Positions 16,304 to 25,811 of a stretch of 42,042 nt of DNA are shown here, piece by piece. Each line of letters begins with the position of its first letter. Positions within the stretch are counted from its first letter, which is position 1. The position numbers and the translations under genes were made by a program. Under the pieces are notes generated by a model. That model searched no databases. It was not told the DNA's origin and was given only the letters and a program-made list of their open reading frames with translations. Source of the DNA: Bacteroidota bacterium (GTDB lineage: Bacteria; Bacteroidota; Bacteroidia; NS11-12g; UBA9320); contig JABWCE010000020.1 in NCBI GenBank assembly GCA_013359235.1, forward strand, positions 1 through 42,042. Direction: 5' to 3'.

Positions 16304-17308
16304 ATGAAAAAATTTATTACACTGTTGTTATTGTTTTCAAGTATTATAGCCAATTCTCAAAGATTAAAATACACAATTTTAAAAGATGAACCTGATAAAA
16401 TAAAAAATGCAACATTTCACATAGATCCATTTTATGCTGATGCATGGTCAACAAATACAACATTAGGTTGGGGATTAAGAGCTGATTTGATGTTGAAAAA
16501 AAGAATTTCGGCAAATGTATTTTTCAAAAAAGCTTATCTTGATATGAATGCCCGTAGCCATTTTGATAAGGATTTGGTTACTCCAAAAAGGGGGTTCAAA
16601 AAATTAACTTATTTTGAACCGGTTGTAAGCTATCATTTGATAGACAAACTTAAAAAGAAATCAGTAAAAGTTGTAATTTCTTCGAGTACATCCTATTCAG
16701 GAAGTTATAAAACTACAACTACAAAATATATTATGGTACCGGGCACAGTACGCAAAATAAGGGGCGTTAGAGGTGGATTTTATTTTCTAAACTCAGCAAT
16801 TGATATGAATGAAGGTGATGCAATAAGTAGTTGGGTGGCTAAAAAAGACAGTTCAATTATAAAATTTGGAGGTTATGATAACAAAGTGCATGGAAGCCCT
16901 ATTTACAATGGTTATACCCAAATGAATCAAATTGCATTTTTTGGTGGAATTACTTTCAAATCAATTACAAATTTGCAAACCAAAATTGAAGGATATAGAA
17001 AAACAAGAGGAAATTACTCGTTTTACGATTTTTATTTTGATTTAATGTTTGCTCCTGTTTTGAGCTATCAAGATATAAAATTTAAAGATGGTTCGGTTTA
17101 CAATCTTAAAAACAATTCTAACAAAAGAACAGGCTGGAGAACAGGATTATTGTTTAAATTTGTCAACAAACCTTATATGTCTTACGGTTTTGAATTAGGT
17201 CAAAGACCCGGATTTGTTGGCAACAAAAAGGGAATTTTAAACCCAAGAACTTTTTTAAATATAACTATGGGTATTTCAATACCATATAATCTAAAATTTA
17301 TCAAATAG
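16304..17308 (+). CDS. Secreted/outer-membrane protein of unknown function
   Basis: This gene encodes 334 residues with a signal peptide at residues 1-18 (ending IIANSQ). The mature chain is rich in alternating aromatic strands such as W-G-L-R-A-D-L-M-L and S-A-N-V-F-F-K-K-A-Y, which suggests an outer-membrane beta-barrel. No cysteines, lipobox or catalytic motifs are apparent. The family is not recognised. It overlaps the convergent membrane glycosyltransferase gene by 8 bp at the stop codons. Confidence 0.72.
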   Translation: MKKFITLLLLFSSIIANSQRLKYTILKDEPDKIKNATFHIDPFYADAWSTNTTLGWGLRADLMLKKRISANVFFKKAYLDMNARSHFDKDLVTPKRGFKKLTYFEPVVSYHLIDKLKKKSVKVVISSSTSYSGSYKTTTTKYIMVPGTVRKIRGVRGGFYFLNSAIDMNEGDAISSWVAKKDSSIIKFGGYDNKVHGSPIYNGYTQMNQIAFFGGITFKSITNLQTKIEGYRKTRGNYSFYDFYFDLMFAPVLSYQDIKFKDGSVYNLKNNSNKRTGWRTGLLFKFVNKPYMSYGFELGQRPGFVGNKKGILNPRTFLNITMGISIPYNLKFIK

Positions 17309-18482
17309 CGTTTTGCAAATTTGTATTTTTAATACTTTTAATAAATATATAAAAAAACAAAACAGCTATTAAAACAGGCAAGTGAAAATGCAGCCAATAC
17401 ACATTTTTAAAAACCCCGTTTATAGGTAAAAACAAAGGCAGTGCAACGGCAAAAGCTATGTTTATTTTTTTAAAAAATGGTAAAATAAACAGAAAAATTA
17501 AACAGTCATAAATCAAATGATAGCTGAACATAAAGCTGCAAAGAATTAAAAGCGACACAAACTGGTATTGATTAAAAAAAGCTTTTTTATACAAAACTGA
17601 AAGCACTAAAAAAATCAAAAACAGTGCAGCAATGTTTATTTTTTCAATTACTTCATAACTTGTAAGTAAAAAATAATTGAAAATAATTCCAACTTCACTC
17701 AGATTTGTATTTACTGCCGTAATACTATGTCCTGCGTAGTTTAAGTTCATTTGTTTGTTAATGTTAGTAAGCATTTCGTGAATGTAGAGATTTCCTGAAA
17801 CTCGGTAAAATACAAATGCACACAAAAGTGGAAAAATAGCCGAAACAAACAATAGTTTCCATTTTTTATTAATTAAAAAGAACACAACAAAAGGCAAACA
17901 AAGCGAAATTTTTGAATATGCTACACTAAGCAATACACCCGAAAGAACATTTCTATCTTGTTGGTAAAAATACCACATTGCCATTAATGCTGCTATGCTT
18001 AGCAACATAGGTTGCCCAAGAGATACAGCAGTAATTGTAGATTTGAAACACAATAAAATGAGTAATATTTGCCACCATTTTAAGCCGTAATCTTTAAAAA
18101 CAAGTGATGAAAAAAATAATATAACTCCAAGCAAAACAAAACTCAAAATCCAAATAAAAATTTTTTCTTTACTCCATTCAAACATAAAATAAACAAATAG
18201 CTGCGGGATAGACCAAAAGGGATATATCATGCCGCAATCAGGAAATCCGGGAGGTCTTGAAGTATTTAAGTTTTGTTGTTTTGAAATTTTGTTCCATTCA
18301 ATTTTTAACAGGTTATCATTATAAGGATTTTCACCATTTAGCCATATTTTGCCAGCTAAAAAAATATTTCGGGCATCGTAAGGAAAATCGGGATTTGAAA
18401 AATTTTTTAAAGATTTGTAAATATTAAAAATTGCAAAAACTATTGCAACAAAAATGATTACAGGTTTAATTCCTGCTCTCAT
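17301..18482 (-). CDS. GT87-like (DUF2029) polytopic membrane glycosyltransferase
   Basis: This is a 393-residue inner-membrane protein with roughly nine or ten hydrophobic segments. The first periplasmic loop after the N-terminal helix reads D-F-P-Y-D-A-R-N-I-F, then W-L-x-G-x-N-P-Y and P-P-x-F/G-x-P. This is the layout of GT-C glycosyltransferases of the GT87/DUF2029 type, which use polyprenyl-phosphate sugars. The loop holds the candidate catalytic aspartate. It starts 6 nt after the stop of the CCG-domain protein on the same strand. The acceptor and sugar are unknown. Confidence 0.75.
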   Translation of the reverse strand: MRAGIKPVIIFVAIVFAIFNIYKSLKNFSNPDFPYDARNIFLAGKIWLNGENPYNDNLLKIEWNKISKQQNLNTSRPPGFPDCGMIYPFWSIPQLFVYFMFEWSKEKIFIWILSFVLLGVILFFSSLVFKDYGLKWWQILLILLCFKSTITAVSLGQPMLLSIAALMAMWYFYQQDRNVLSGVLLSVAYSKISLCLPFVVFFLINKKWKLLFVSAIFPLLCAFVFYRVSGNLYIHEMLTNINKQMNLNYAGHSITAVNTNLSEVGIIFNYFLLTSYEVIEKINIAALFLIFLVLSVLYKKAFFNQYQFVSLLILCSFMFSYHLIYDCLIFLFILPFFKKINIAFAVALPLFLPINGVFKNVYWLHFHLPVLIAVLFFYIFIKSIKNTNLQNAI

Positions 18483-18488
18483 AATCCT

Positions 18489-19271
18489 TTAGATATTTAA
18501 TGTTTTTGCAACCATTTCGGCAATGTCTAAAACCTGAACTTTGTCTTCATTGTTAGTGTTTTTCACACCATCGCTTATCATTGTAATGCAAAACGGGCAA
18601 TTCAGTGCTATTATTTCGGCTCCGGTTTCTATTGCTTCGTTTGTACGTTCAATATTCACTTCTACATTACCTTTTTCTGATTCTTTAAACATTTGTGCCC
18701 CGCCTGCACCACAGCAAAATCCATTGCTTTTGCATCGTTTCATTTCTGTAAGTTCTGCATCGAGGGCTTTTAAAACATTGCGAGGAGCAATGTATTCGCC
18801 ATTTGCCCTGCCGAGATAACAAGAATCGTGATAAGTTATATTTTTACCTTTAAAATCACCTCCTTCAAAACGCAATTTGCCGCTTTCGATAAGTTCGTTC
18901 AAAAACTGCGAATGATGTATAACTTCGTAATTGCCTCCAAGCTGTGGATATTCGTTTTTAAAAGTATTGTAACAATGCGGACAAGTAGTTACAATTTTTT
19001 TTATATTGTAATTATTTAGCGTAGCTATATTGTTGGCAGCCTGCATCTGAAACAAAAATTCGTTTCCGGCACGTTTGGCGGGGTCGCCGGTACAACTTTC
19101 TTCTGTACCGAGTACTGCAAAACTCACATTGCAATGCTGTAAAATTTTTGCAAACGCTTTTGTAATTTTCTGTGCTCTTTGGTCAAAACTTCCTGCACAG
19201 CCAACCCAAAAAAGTACATCGGGCATTATACCCTGTGAAACAAGTTCTGCTACTGTTTTTACCCCTTTCAT
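18489..19271 (-). CDS. CCG-domain (HdrB/LutA-like) Fe-S protein
   Basis: This is a 260-residue soluble protein with two cysteine-rich CCG domains, as in heterodisulfide reductase HdrB, GlpC and LutA. First domain: C25 (VGCAGSFD), C60 (CTGDPAKR), C97 and C100 (CPHC). Second domain: C151 (DSCYLGR), C186-C187 (CCGAGG), C225 and C228 (CPFC). Such proteins form an unusual [4Fe-4S] centre and usually work with a partner that carries classical ferredoxin clusters. No such partner is adjacent; the next gene is a glycosyltransferase. The redox role is therefore inferred from the family only. Confidence 0.9.
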   Translation of the reverse strand: MKGVKTVAELVSQGIMPDVLFWVGCAGSFDQRAQKITKAFAKILQHCNVSFAVLGTEESCTGDPAKRAGNEFLFQMQAANNIATLNNYNIKKIVTTCPHCYNTFKNEYPQLGGNYEVIHHSQFLNELIESGKLRFEGGDFKGKNITYHDSCYLGRANGEYIAPRNVLKALDAELTEMKRCKSNGFCCGAGGAQMFKESEKGNVEVNIERTNEAIETGAEIIALNCPFCITMISDGVKNTNNEDKVQVLDIAEMVAKTLNI

Positions 19272-19349
19272 AAATTTTGTAAAACTGGATACAATATTAG
19301 CTAAAAATCAAAAAGAAATGATTAATCGTTAAATTTTTCATTTATTGCA

Positions 19350-19357
19350 TAGTTTTG
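19350..19357 (+). promoter_or_regulatory. Putative -7 box of the fused glycosyltransferase
   Basis: TAGTTTTG matches TAnnTTTG and lies 21 nt before the TTG start at 19379. It lies in the 107-nt divergent gap with the CCG-domain gene. No -33 element is clear. Confidence 0.35.
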
Positions 19358-19378
19358 CATCAATTATAAGCTGTAGAA

Positions 19379-21334
19379 TTGAAATTATCGGTAATTATTG
19401 TAAACTACAACGTTAAGTACTTTCTCGAACAGTGCCTCAAATCTGTACAAAAAGCATTAAGAGGTATTGAAAGCGAAATTTGGGTAGTTGACAACAATTC
19501 TGTTGATGGCAGTATTGCCATGCTAAAAGAAAAATTTACTGATGTAAAACTCATAGAAAACAAAACAAATGTGGGTTTTTCTAAAGCAAACAATCTTGCA
19601 GCAAAAAAAGCTAAGGGTGAATTTATACTATTTTTAAACCCTGATACAGTTGTAGAAGAAGATTGTTTTGAAAAATGTATAACTTTTATGCAAAACACCC
19701 CAAATGCTGGTGCTTTGGGGGTACGGATGTTAGATGGAAGTGGCAATTTTTTGCCCGAATCAAAAAGAGGTTTGCCCACTCCACAAGTTGCATTATTTAA
19801 AATGTTTGGGTTAAACAAGCTTTTTCCAAAATCAAAAAAATTCGGAAAATATCATTTAGGATTTTTACCTCAAAACAAAATTAATAAAGTTGAAGTGCTT
19901 GCGGGAGCATTTATGTTTGTACGCAAAAGTGTTTTAGATAAAGTGGGGTTATTTGACGAAAGTTTTTTTATGTATGGCGAAGATATTGATTTGTCGTACA
20001 GAATTGTAAAAGCCGGCTTTAACAATTATTATTTTCCCGAAACTTCAATTATACATTACAAGGGCGAAAGTACCAAAAAAGGCAGTGCCAATTACGTGAA
20101 AATTTTTTATCAGGCAATGATAATTTTTGCCCGAAAACATTACAGAGGCTCAAAATCTGAAATGTTAATTTTTTTAATTAATTCATTTATTTATTTAAGA
20201 GCCTTTGCCGCATTACTTTATCGTTTTTTTACAAATTGGTGGCTACCAATTTTAGATTTTGTATTGCTTTACGGTGGTATGTATATTTTAAAAACATATT
20301 GGGAAGAACACATAAAATTCATTAAAAAATACCCTTCAGAACTTATGCTTATTCATGTTCCCTATTACGTTTTTTTCTGGGTTTTGTTTACATATCTTGG
20401 GCTTGGATACAGCAAACCTTACACTATAAAACGAATTGTAAGAGGTATTGCAATAGGAACAGTTGCAATATTGGCAGTTTATGCTCTGTTTCCCGAAAAT
20501 TTAAGATTTTCTCGTGGTTTGATTATTCTCGGGGCTATGTGTGCTGTAGCCGAAATGGTTTTTACCAGATTTATTGCAAATTATTTAGAAACAGGAAAAT
20601 TTATTTTAGGCTCTCAACATTTAATAAACGTGGCAATTGTAGGCGAAGACGATGAGGCAAAAAGAGTTTTTGATATGGTAAATAGTTCTCAAGACAAGTT
20701 AAATTGTGTTGGTATTATTAATTTGAATGAAAATGAAAAAACCCGCCATAATATTGGAAATCTAAATGATATTGATGAAATAATTAAAATATATAAAATT
20801 GACGAAATAGTTTTTTGCGGAAAAAATATAACTTCAAAAAAAATACTTGAATGGATGGTAAAACTCGGTCAAAAGAAATTAAGATTTAAAATAGCACCCG
20901 AAGCAAGTAATTTTATAATTGGCAGCCATTCAAAAAATGCGAAAGGTGAGTACTTTACCGAAGAAATAAAGCTCAATTTGGTAAATAAATCAGTTCTTAG
21001 AAAAAAGCGTTTGTTTGATATTCTTATTTCATTAATTTTAATTTTAATTAGCCCGTTTTGGTTTGTTTTTGCCCCATTGAGGTTATTGAGGTTAAAGCAA
21101 ATATTTAAAGTAATTTCTGGAAAATATTCGTGGGTAGGATATGTCGACAATGATGAAAACAAGTTGCTTCCTAAAATAAAACCCGGTATTTTTAATACTG
21201 TAAATCTTAAGAATAATCAAAAATACAATGCAGAATTAATAAACAATATAAATTATCAATATGCCCGCTATTACTCTGTTGAATACGATTTAGACATGAT
21301 CTTGAAAAATTTTTTTAACAAAAACCGAAATTAG
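19379..21334 (+). CDS. GT2 glycosyltransferase fused to a degenerate sugar-phosphate-transferase-like domain
   Basis: This gene encodes 651 residues from a TTG start that gives the full GT2 opening (SVIIVNYN). Residues 1-250 are a GT-A/GT2 domain with NPD at 87-89 and the acceptor-site motif E201-D-I-D in YGEDIDLSYR. Residues 255-400 hold four or five membrane helices. Residues 410-530 look like the Rossmann-type domain of WcaJ-like phosphoglycosyl transferases (VNVAIVGEDDEAKRVF). Then KRLFDI (543-548) and a reentrant-helix-like segment follow. The catalytic Asp-Glu and the KFRSM region of active enzymes are not apparent, so the C-terminal half is probably non-catalytic. A role in lipid-linked glycan or O-antigen assembly is likely. 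Confidence 0.85.
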   Translation: MKLSVIIVNYNVKYFLEQCLKSVQKALRGIESEIWVVDNNSVDGSIAMLKEKFTDVKLIENKTNVGFSKANNLAAKKAKGEFILFLNPDTVVEEDCFEKCITFMQNTPNAGALGVRMLDGSGNFLPESKRGLPTPQVALFKMFGLNKLFPKSKKFGKYHLGFLPQNKINKVEVLAGAFMFVRKSVLDKVGLFDESFFMYGEDIDLSYRIVKAGFNNYYFPETSIIHYKGESTKKGSANYVKIFYQAMIIFARKHYRGSKSEMLIFLINSFIYLRAFAALLYRFFTNWWLPILDFVLLYGGMYILKTYWEEHIKFIKKYPSELMLIHVPYYVFFWVLFTYLGLGYSKPYTIKRIVRGIAIGTVAILAVYALFPENLRFSRGLIILGAMCAVAEMVFTRFIANYLETGKFILGSQHLINVAIVGEDDEAKRVFDMVNSSQDKLNCVGIINLNENEKTRHNIGNLNDIDEIIKIYKIDEIVFCGKNITSKKILEWMVKLGQKKLRFKIAPEASNFIIGSHSKNAKGEYFTEEIKLNLVNKSVLRKKRLFDILISLILILISPFWFVFAPLRLLRLKQIFKVISGKYSWVGYVDNDENKLLPKIKPGIFNTVNLKNNQKYNAELINNINYQYARYYSVEYDLDMILKNFFNKNRN

Positions 21335-21358
21335 AATCTTCACACAATTTTTTTAAAA

Positions 21359-22807
21359 TTATTTAACACCTGCAATTTTTCTTATCATATTGTTAAATAT
21401 AAAATAGTGAAAAGGCACCATAGAGTACCAGTAGTTTCTGCCTTTTATACCTCTCGGACGAAAAGTAGCTGTTTGTTTTAAGATATATCGTCCATTTAGT
21501 TTTACTATTACAAACTCAAGCCATGCCTCGCCTGGCATTTTCATTTCGGCAAAAAGAAGTAAACGGTAATTTTTTCTATCAGCAAGTATCACACGCCAAA
21601 GGTCTAAAGCATCACCTGGTTTTAGTTCTTCTTTATTTCGCCTTCCTCTTAAAGAGCCTACGCCACCTAATATTTTATCTATCCCACCTCTTATTCTCCA
21701 CAAAATATCAGCATAATACCAACCATGCTCACCGCCAATACCAAAAAAACGGTCTGATACTTCTTCTATTTTTTCTTCAGGAATTTCAAGCCATTTTCGG
21801 TCTTTAAAACATCCATGAGTAGGTACTTCTATATAATCGTTTATGTTTAAATGATTCAAGGTGCTGGTTGAGGCATCTTTCCATGAAGAAACTACCATGT
21901 TTTGCATTATCATTTCAAATGCAAGTTTTATAGCCTCTTTGTACGAAATCATTTCTTGAGGGATAATTTCTCTTATCGAATTATCTTGGCAAACAACATC
22001 ATTTTTGAGGCTTTCGGCTAATTGGCGAGCTATAGTAAAATTGGTTGATGTTGCAAAATACAACCAATATGATGAAATTTTTGGGGTAATAAACGGAACA
22101 GCATAAATTCGGCGTTTGTATCCACGCACTTCGGCAAATTGCAACATCATTTCTTTGTATGATAAAATATCAGGTCCTCCAATTTCGAAAGTGCGGTTAA
22201 ATGTTTTTTCGTTCATGATAGAACGGCTTAGGTAATTTATTACATTGCGAATAGCTATGGGTTGGCATTTGGTTTTTATCCAAAGCGGTGTTATCATTAC
22301 AGGGAGTTTTTCAACCAAATCTCTTATAATTTCAAACGAAGCACTACCCGAACCTACTATTACCCCTGCTTCAAATATTGTGTAATTTATACCTGAATTT
22401 TCAATTGTATTTTTTACAATTTTCCTTGCACTCAAATGGTTTGATAATGCGTTTGAGTTGCTAATTCCACCAAGATAAATAACTTGTTTTACATTTGTAA
22501 ACTTTGCTACTTTTATAAAATTTTCTGCCGATGTTTTTTCTAATTGCTCAAGCGTTTTGAATGTATCTTTTAATGAATGAATGAGATAATAAGCAACATC
22601 AAATGTTTTGCCACCAAATACATTTTCGTAATTACTGCAATGTAGAAAATCGAAATCAATAACATTTATTTTCGATAATAAATTGGGCGAAAGCTGAAAA
22701 CGGCGACTTTCTCGTACAACACAAGTTACATCATGACCTGCTTCTACAAGTACCGGCAACAGCCTCATTCCTATATAGCCATTTGCTCCTGTAAGTAATA
22801 TTTTCAT
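21359..22807 (-). CDS. SDR-family NAD(P)-binding oxidoreductase with DUF2867 domain
   Basis: This is a 482-residue protein. The N-terminal extended-SDR domain has the nucleotide motif GANGYIG (7-13) and YLGGIS, and later the region E-A-G-V-I-V-G-S-G-S-A-S-F-E. The C-terminal 150 residues match the DUF2867 pattern (FFGIGGEHGWYYADILWRIRG, PGDALDLWRV, TATFRPRGIKGRNYWY). This pairing is that of E. coli YbjT. The substrate is unknown. It is convergent with the fused glycosyltransferase (24-nt gap) and has no same-strand partner. Confidence 0.9.
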   Translation of the reverse strand: MKILLTGANGYIGMRLLPVLVEAGHDVTCVVRESRRFQLSPNLLSKINVIDFDFLHCSNYENVFGGKTFDVAYYLIHSLKDTFKTLEQLEKTSAENFIKVAKFTNVKQVIYLGGISNSNALSNHLSARKIVKNTIENSGINYTIFEAGVIVGSGSASFEIIRDLVEKLPVMITPLWIKTKCQPIAIRNVINYLSRSIMNEKTFNRTFEIGGPDILSYKEMMLQFAEVRGYKRRIYAVPFITPKISSYWLYFATSTNFTIARQLAESLKNDVVCQDNSIREIIPQEMISYKEAIKLAFEMIMQNMVVSSWKDASTSTLNHLNINDYIEVPTHGCFKDRKWLEIPEEKIEEVSDRFFGIGGEHGWYYADILWRIRGGIDKILGGVGSLRGRRNKEELKPGDALDLWRVILADRKNYRLLLFAEMKMPGEAWLEFVIVKLNGRYILKQTATFRPRGIKGRNYWYSMVPFHYFIFNNMIRKIAGVK

Positions 22808-22948
22808 AACTACTCTGCTAATTTACTTATTTTTTATTAAAGTTATACAATTGAAGTTTTTACAATTCAATTAGGCATTTTGCATAGTTGATTTTTAGTT
22901 AAATAATTTTTAAAGTAATTAATCGTTTTTTTTTAAAACTATAAAAAT

Positions 22949-23824
22949 ATGATTTTTTTTAAAAGATTTGCAATAATTGTGTTTTTGTGGGCAATGTACC
23001 AAAATACAAGTGCATTAAATATTGAAACTTATTCAATAAAAGAAGCCATTTCAAAAAGATTAATTATTGTAAAGATTTCTTATAATCCGGAAAGCGTACA
23101 TTATATAAATCCGGTTATTATTGAAATTTCTAACAAAACAACCAAAAAAATAAATATTAAACTCAAAATTGGCGAATTGCTTGTACCTGACGATTCTAGT
23201 TTTCAAAATATTGTAATTACCGAAAACTTATTAGCAACAATTGAGGCAGGTAAAAGAAAAATTTTAAAGCCAAATGGTATGTGTACAGAGCCTTACGACA
23301 AGGCGGGCAAAGAAGGAATTTCATATTTTTTTATAGAAAACAATAACAATAGATTAAAAGAAATTGCAAACTTTATAGCCGAAAATAACTTTCAGGATGC
23401 TATAGGGCAGCAAGCTTTGTGGTGTGTAGTTGACAAGAATAAAAATATTCTTGAAATAAATGGTTATGATTCTGTTTTAAGACTGAAACTAATTAAAAAA
23501 GTATCGGAAATAACAGGAATTGCAATGCCTTCTATGAAAAAAATCAGAGAAACATTTAATAATTATACTATGCCAGCAAAAAAAGAAACCATTGGAGGAA
23601 TGTTTGAATTTTCTTTTTCTGTTTCAAAAAAAATTCATATAGCAATGTTCAATCCGCAAGGTATCTTAGTTAGAGAGCTGTATTACAATTTAAAAGAACC
23701 TCCGGGAACAAAAAAAATTAATTTTGAATTTGATTTTACAGTTTATACTGATGAATATTACTCAATAAAGTTAATAGCTGATGATGAAGTAATATTAACA
23801 TCAAAGGTTGATGGTGTGCAGTAA
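22949..23824 (+). CDS. Secreted protein with C-terminal FlgD-like Ig domain, unknown role
   Basis: This gene encodes 291 residues. Residues 1-22 form a signal peptide (ending TSALN). Residues 23-100 look like a beta-sandwich (IIEISNKTTKKINIKL). Residues 100-200 include CTEPYDKAGKEG and QQALWCVVD, with only two cysteines, perhaps a disulfide. Residues 205-285 resemble a FlgD/T9SS-type Ig domain: F-E-F-S-F-S-V-S-K-K-I-H-I-A-M-F-N-x-Q-G, then Y-Y-S-I-K-L. I do not recognise the whole protein. It is isolated between the SDR gene and the methyltransferase. Confidence 0.75.
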   Translation: MIFFKRFAIIVFLWAMYQNTSALNIETYSIKEAISKRLIIVKISYNPESVHYINPVIIEISNKTTKKINIKLKIGELLVPDDSSFQNIVITENLLATIEAGKRKILKPNGMCTEPYDKAGKEGISYFFIENNNNRLKEIANFIAENNFQDAIGQQALWCVVDKNKNILEINGYDSVLRLKLIKKVSEITGIAMPSMKKIRETFNNYTMPAKKETIGGMFEFSFSVSKKIHIAMFNPQGILVRELYYNLKEPPGTKKINFEFDFTVYTDEYYSIKLIADDEVILTSKVDGVQ

Positions 23825-23944
23825 ATTCTTAATTTCTCAAATTGTTTAATTTTAGGTTTAATCAATTTAAAATATTACTCTTTTTTATATAAGTTTTGTT
23901 CAAAACTAAATATATTATACAAAGATTTTTCATCAACAAAAGAC

Positions 23945-23952
23945 TAAATTTG
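23945..23952 (+). promoter_or_regulatory. Putative -7 box of the methyltransferase operon
   Basis: TAAATTTG is an exact TAnnTTTG match, 19 nt before the methyltransferase ATG. No -33 TTG is clear. The rest of the 147-nt gap is A/T-rich sequence without recognisable structure. Confidence 0.4.
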
Positions 23953-23971
23953 GCGGAATAAAATTGAAAAA

Positions 23972-25006
23972 ATGGAAATTATGCCATCAATAGTTCGAGA
24001 ACCAGAAATGCAACTAAAAATATTTTATGAAAGAAAAATTGAAAGCGAATTCCAGCTAAAAAAAGAAACCTTTTTAGAAACATTGCGAAGTCCGTCAGGC
24101 AAGCTGAGATATAAACGATATGCTAATGGAACTCCATTGCGGTATGCAGGTGGAAAAACTTTAGCAGTTGGGCTTATTGTTGAACTATTACCAAACAATT
24201 TGAAAAGAATCATTTCGCCATTTTTTGGTGGTGGCTCATTTGAAATTGCTTGTGCAAAAGAACTTGGACTTGAAGTAAAAGGTTTTGATATATTTGATAT
24301 GCTTGTAAACTATTGGCAACATCAGTTTTCTCATCCAGAAGAAATGTATCAGTATTTAAAAAAATACAAACCGACAAGAGAAGGATTTTTGGAGGTAAAA
24401 AAAATAATGAAGCAGAACTGGAACAAGGAAGTTGGAATGCTTAACGGCAAGGGTACAATAAAAAATAAACTTGAATTAGCTGCATTATTTTATTTTAATC
24501 ACAACACATCTTATGGACCTCACTTTTTAGGGTGGCCATCTTCGGTTTATTTACAAGAAGAACGCTACAAAACTATGATTGAAAAATCTCGGAAATTAAA
24601 TATAAAAAATATTTCTGTAGAAATGGAAGACTTTGAAAAAGTCTTTGAAAAATATCCTAATGATTTTTTCTATTGCGATCCACCATATTATTTAGAAGGA
24701 GATAGTAAAACATTTGTAGGACTTTATCCTCATAGAAATTTCCCTATACATCACAATGGTTTTAAACACGATAGATTACGAGATTTACTACTTAACCACA
24801 AAGGAGGTTTCATTTTATCGTACAATGATTGCTCTACAATAAGAGAATGGTACAAAGATTTACCTTTTCAAACACCATCATGGCAATATACTTTAAGTCA
24901 GGGCGACACGAGAATAGGAGAAAATCGTTTGCGTGACAATAACGGAAGTCATGTAAAAAAATCACATGAACTTTTAATATATAAATTACCTACCAATATT
25001 ATCTGA
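23972..25006 (+). CDS. D12-class N6-adenine DNA methyltransferase
   Basis: This is a 344-residue alpha-class (Dam/D12) adenine methyltransferase that transfers methyl from S-adenosylmethionine to N6 of adenine in DNA. Motif X is PLRYAGGKTL (55-64). Motif I is SPFFGGGSFE (82-91). Motif IV is D236-PPY. The region between motifs I and IV, about 140 residues, is the target-recognition domain and contains FYFNHNTSYGPHFLGWPSSVY; I cannot read the recognition sequence from it. The stop TGA abuts the ATG of a restriction-type gene, so this is a type II restriction-modification pair. Because that partner is interrupted, this enzyme may now act alone as an epigenetic or maintenance methylase. Confidence 0.92.
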   Translation: MEIMPSIVREPEMQLKIFYERKIESEFQLKKETFLETLRSPSGKLRYKRYANGTPLRYAGGKTLAVGLIVELLPNNLKRIISPFFGGGSFEIACAKELGLEVKGFDIFDMLVNYWQHQFSHPEEMYQYLKKYKPTREGFLEVKKIMKQNWNKEVGMLNGKGTIKNKLELAALFYFNHNTSYGPHFLGWPSSVYLQEERYKTMIEKSRKLNIKNISVEMEDFEKVFEKYPNDFFYCDPPYYLEGDSKTFVGLYPHRNFPIHHNGFKHDRLRDLLLNHKGGFILSYNDCSTIREWYKDLPFQTPSWQYTLSQGDTRIGENRLRDNNGSHVKKSHELLIYKLPTNII

Positions 25007-25783
25007 ATGGCAAAGAAGGGACTATCAAGTGAAGATGCAAGAAAAGTAAGACAAAAAGGGCACGATGATGCCTTTGAATTTGCAATGTTCATAGGACTTG
25101 AAAGTGATTATCAAAACGATATCGTTGCAAAAAAAGATGTAATTGATTTATCAGGCGATGCACATTCAGTAAAAAGCGGTAATAAAAAGTGGCAATTATT
25201 TTTGTATGGCATCAATCGTTTTCGAGATGATGATTTTTTTCAAACAATGAATGGCATTGGACAAATACTTGTTTAATGTATTGAAGCATTTCCAGAAAAC
25301 TTTAAAGATTACGAAAAAGACAAACTTAAAGCAAAAGAAAAGTGTAGAATTCCTATGAGAAAACTTGCAGAACTCTTACAGGAAAAAAGACGTGTAAAAA
25401 GTTTTATTAATAAAGCAATGTTTAACGGTGGCGAAGTAAATTACTTGACTGTCAGACACAACGAAATTTATCATGTTTTCCTCAATAAAGATGTTATCAA
25501 CGTATTTGCTGATGCTGTTGAAGTTTACAATTCACAAGCAAAATCAGCTTTTCAAGTTCCCGAACAAAAAGTAATTTTTAAATACAACGGTACTAACTTG
25601 GCAGAACTTGAAATGCGTAATGATAGTCCAATTCATTATAGACAAATTCGTTTCAACATGATAAAACCCAGAATGATGAGTTTGTTATTTGACAAGTTGC
25701 CTTTGACAAAAAAATATAGTAATGAAATACTTGTTTATGGCCAAGCAAGTAAAAAATTTGGTAATTGGAAGAAAAAAAAGTGA
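25007..25783 (+). pseudogene. Restriction-endonuclease-type gene interrupted by one in-frame TAA
   Basis: The reading frame from the ATG at 25007 runs 89 codons to a TAA at 25274-25276, then continues open in the same frame for 26 codons to an ATG at 25355 and on to the stop at 25783. Without the TAA it would be 258 residues. The N-terminal piece has D47-LSGDAH-SVK56-SGNKKWQLF, compatible with a PD-(D/E)xK-type nuclease active site, and the gene abuts a methyltransferase, so a type II restriction enzyme is the natural reading. CAA to TAA is a single transition. Alternatives are a sequencing error, or two independently translated pieces; the second piece begins with a plausible ATG but has no leader. 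The specificity is unknown. Confidence 0.75.
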
Positions 25784-25811
25784 TTTTTTAATAAAAAACT
25801 TTGCATAAAAA

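Noticed and set aside
25007-25783. Programmed read-through or a reassigned TAA in the restriction-type gene.
   Set aside because: TAA serves as a normal stop for many genes in the window (for example nuoD, nuoK), and no recoding signal is visible; nonsense mutation is simpler.
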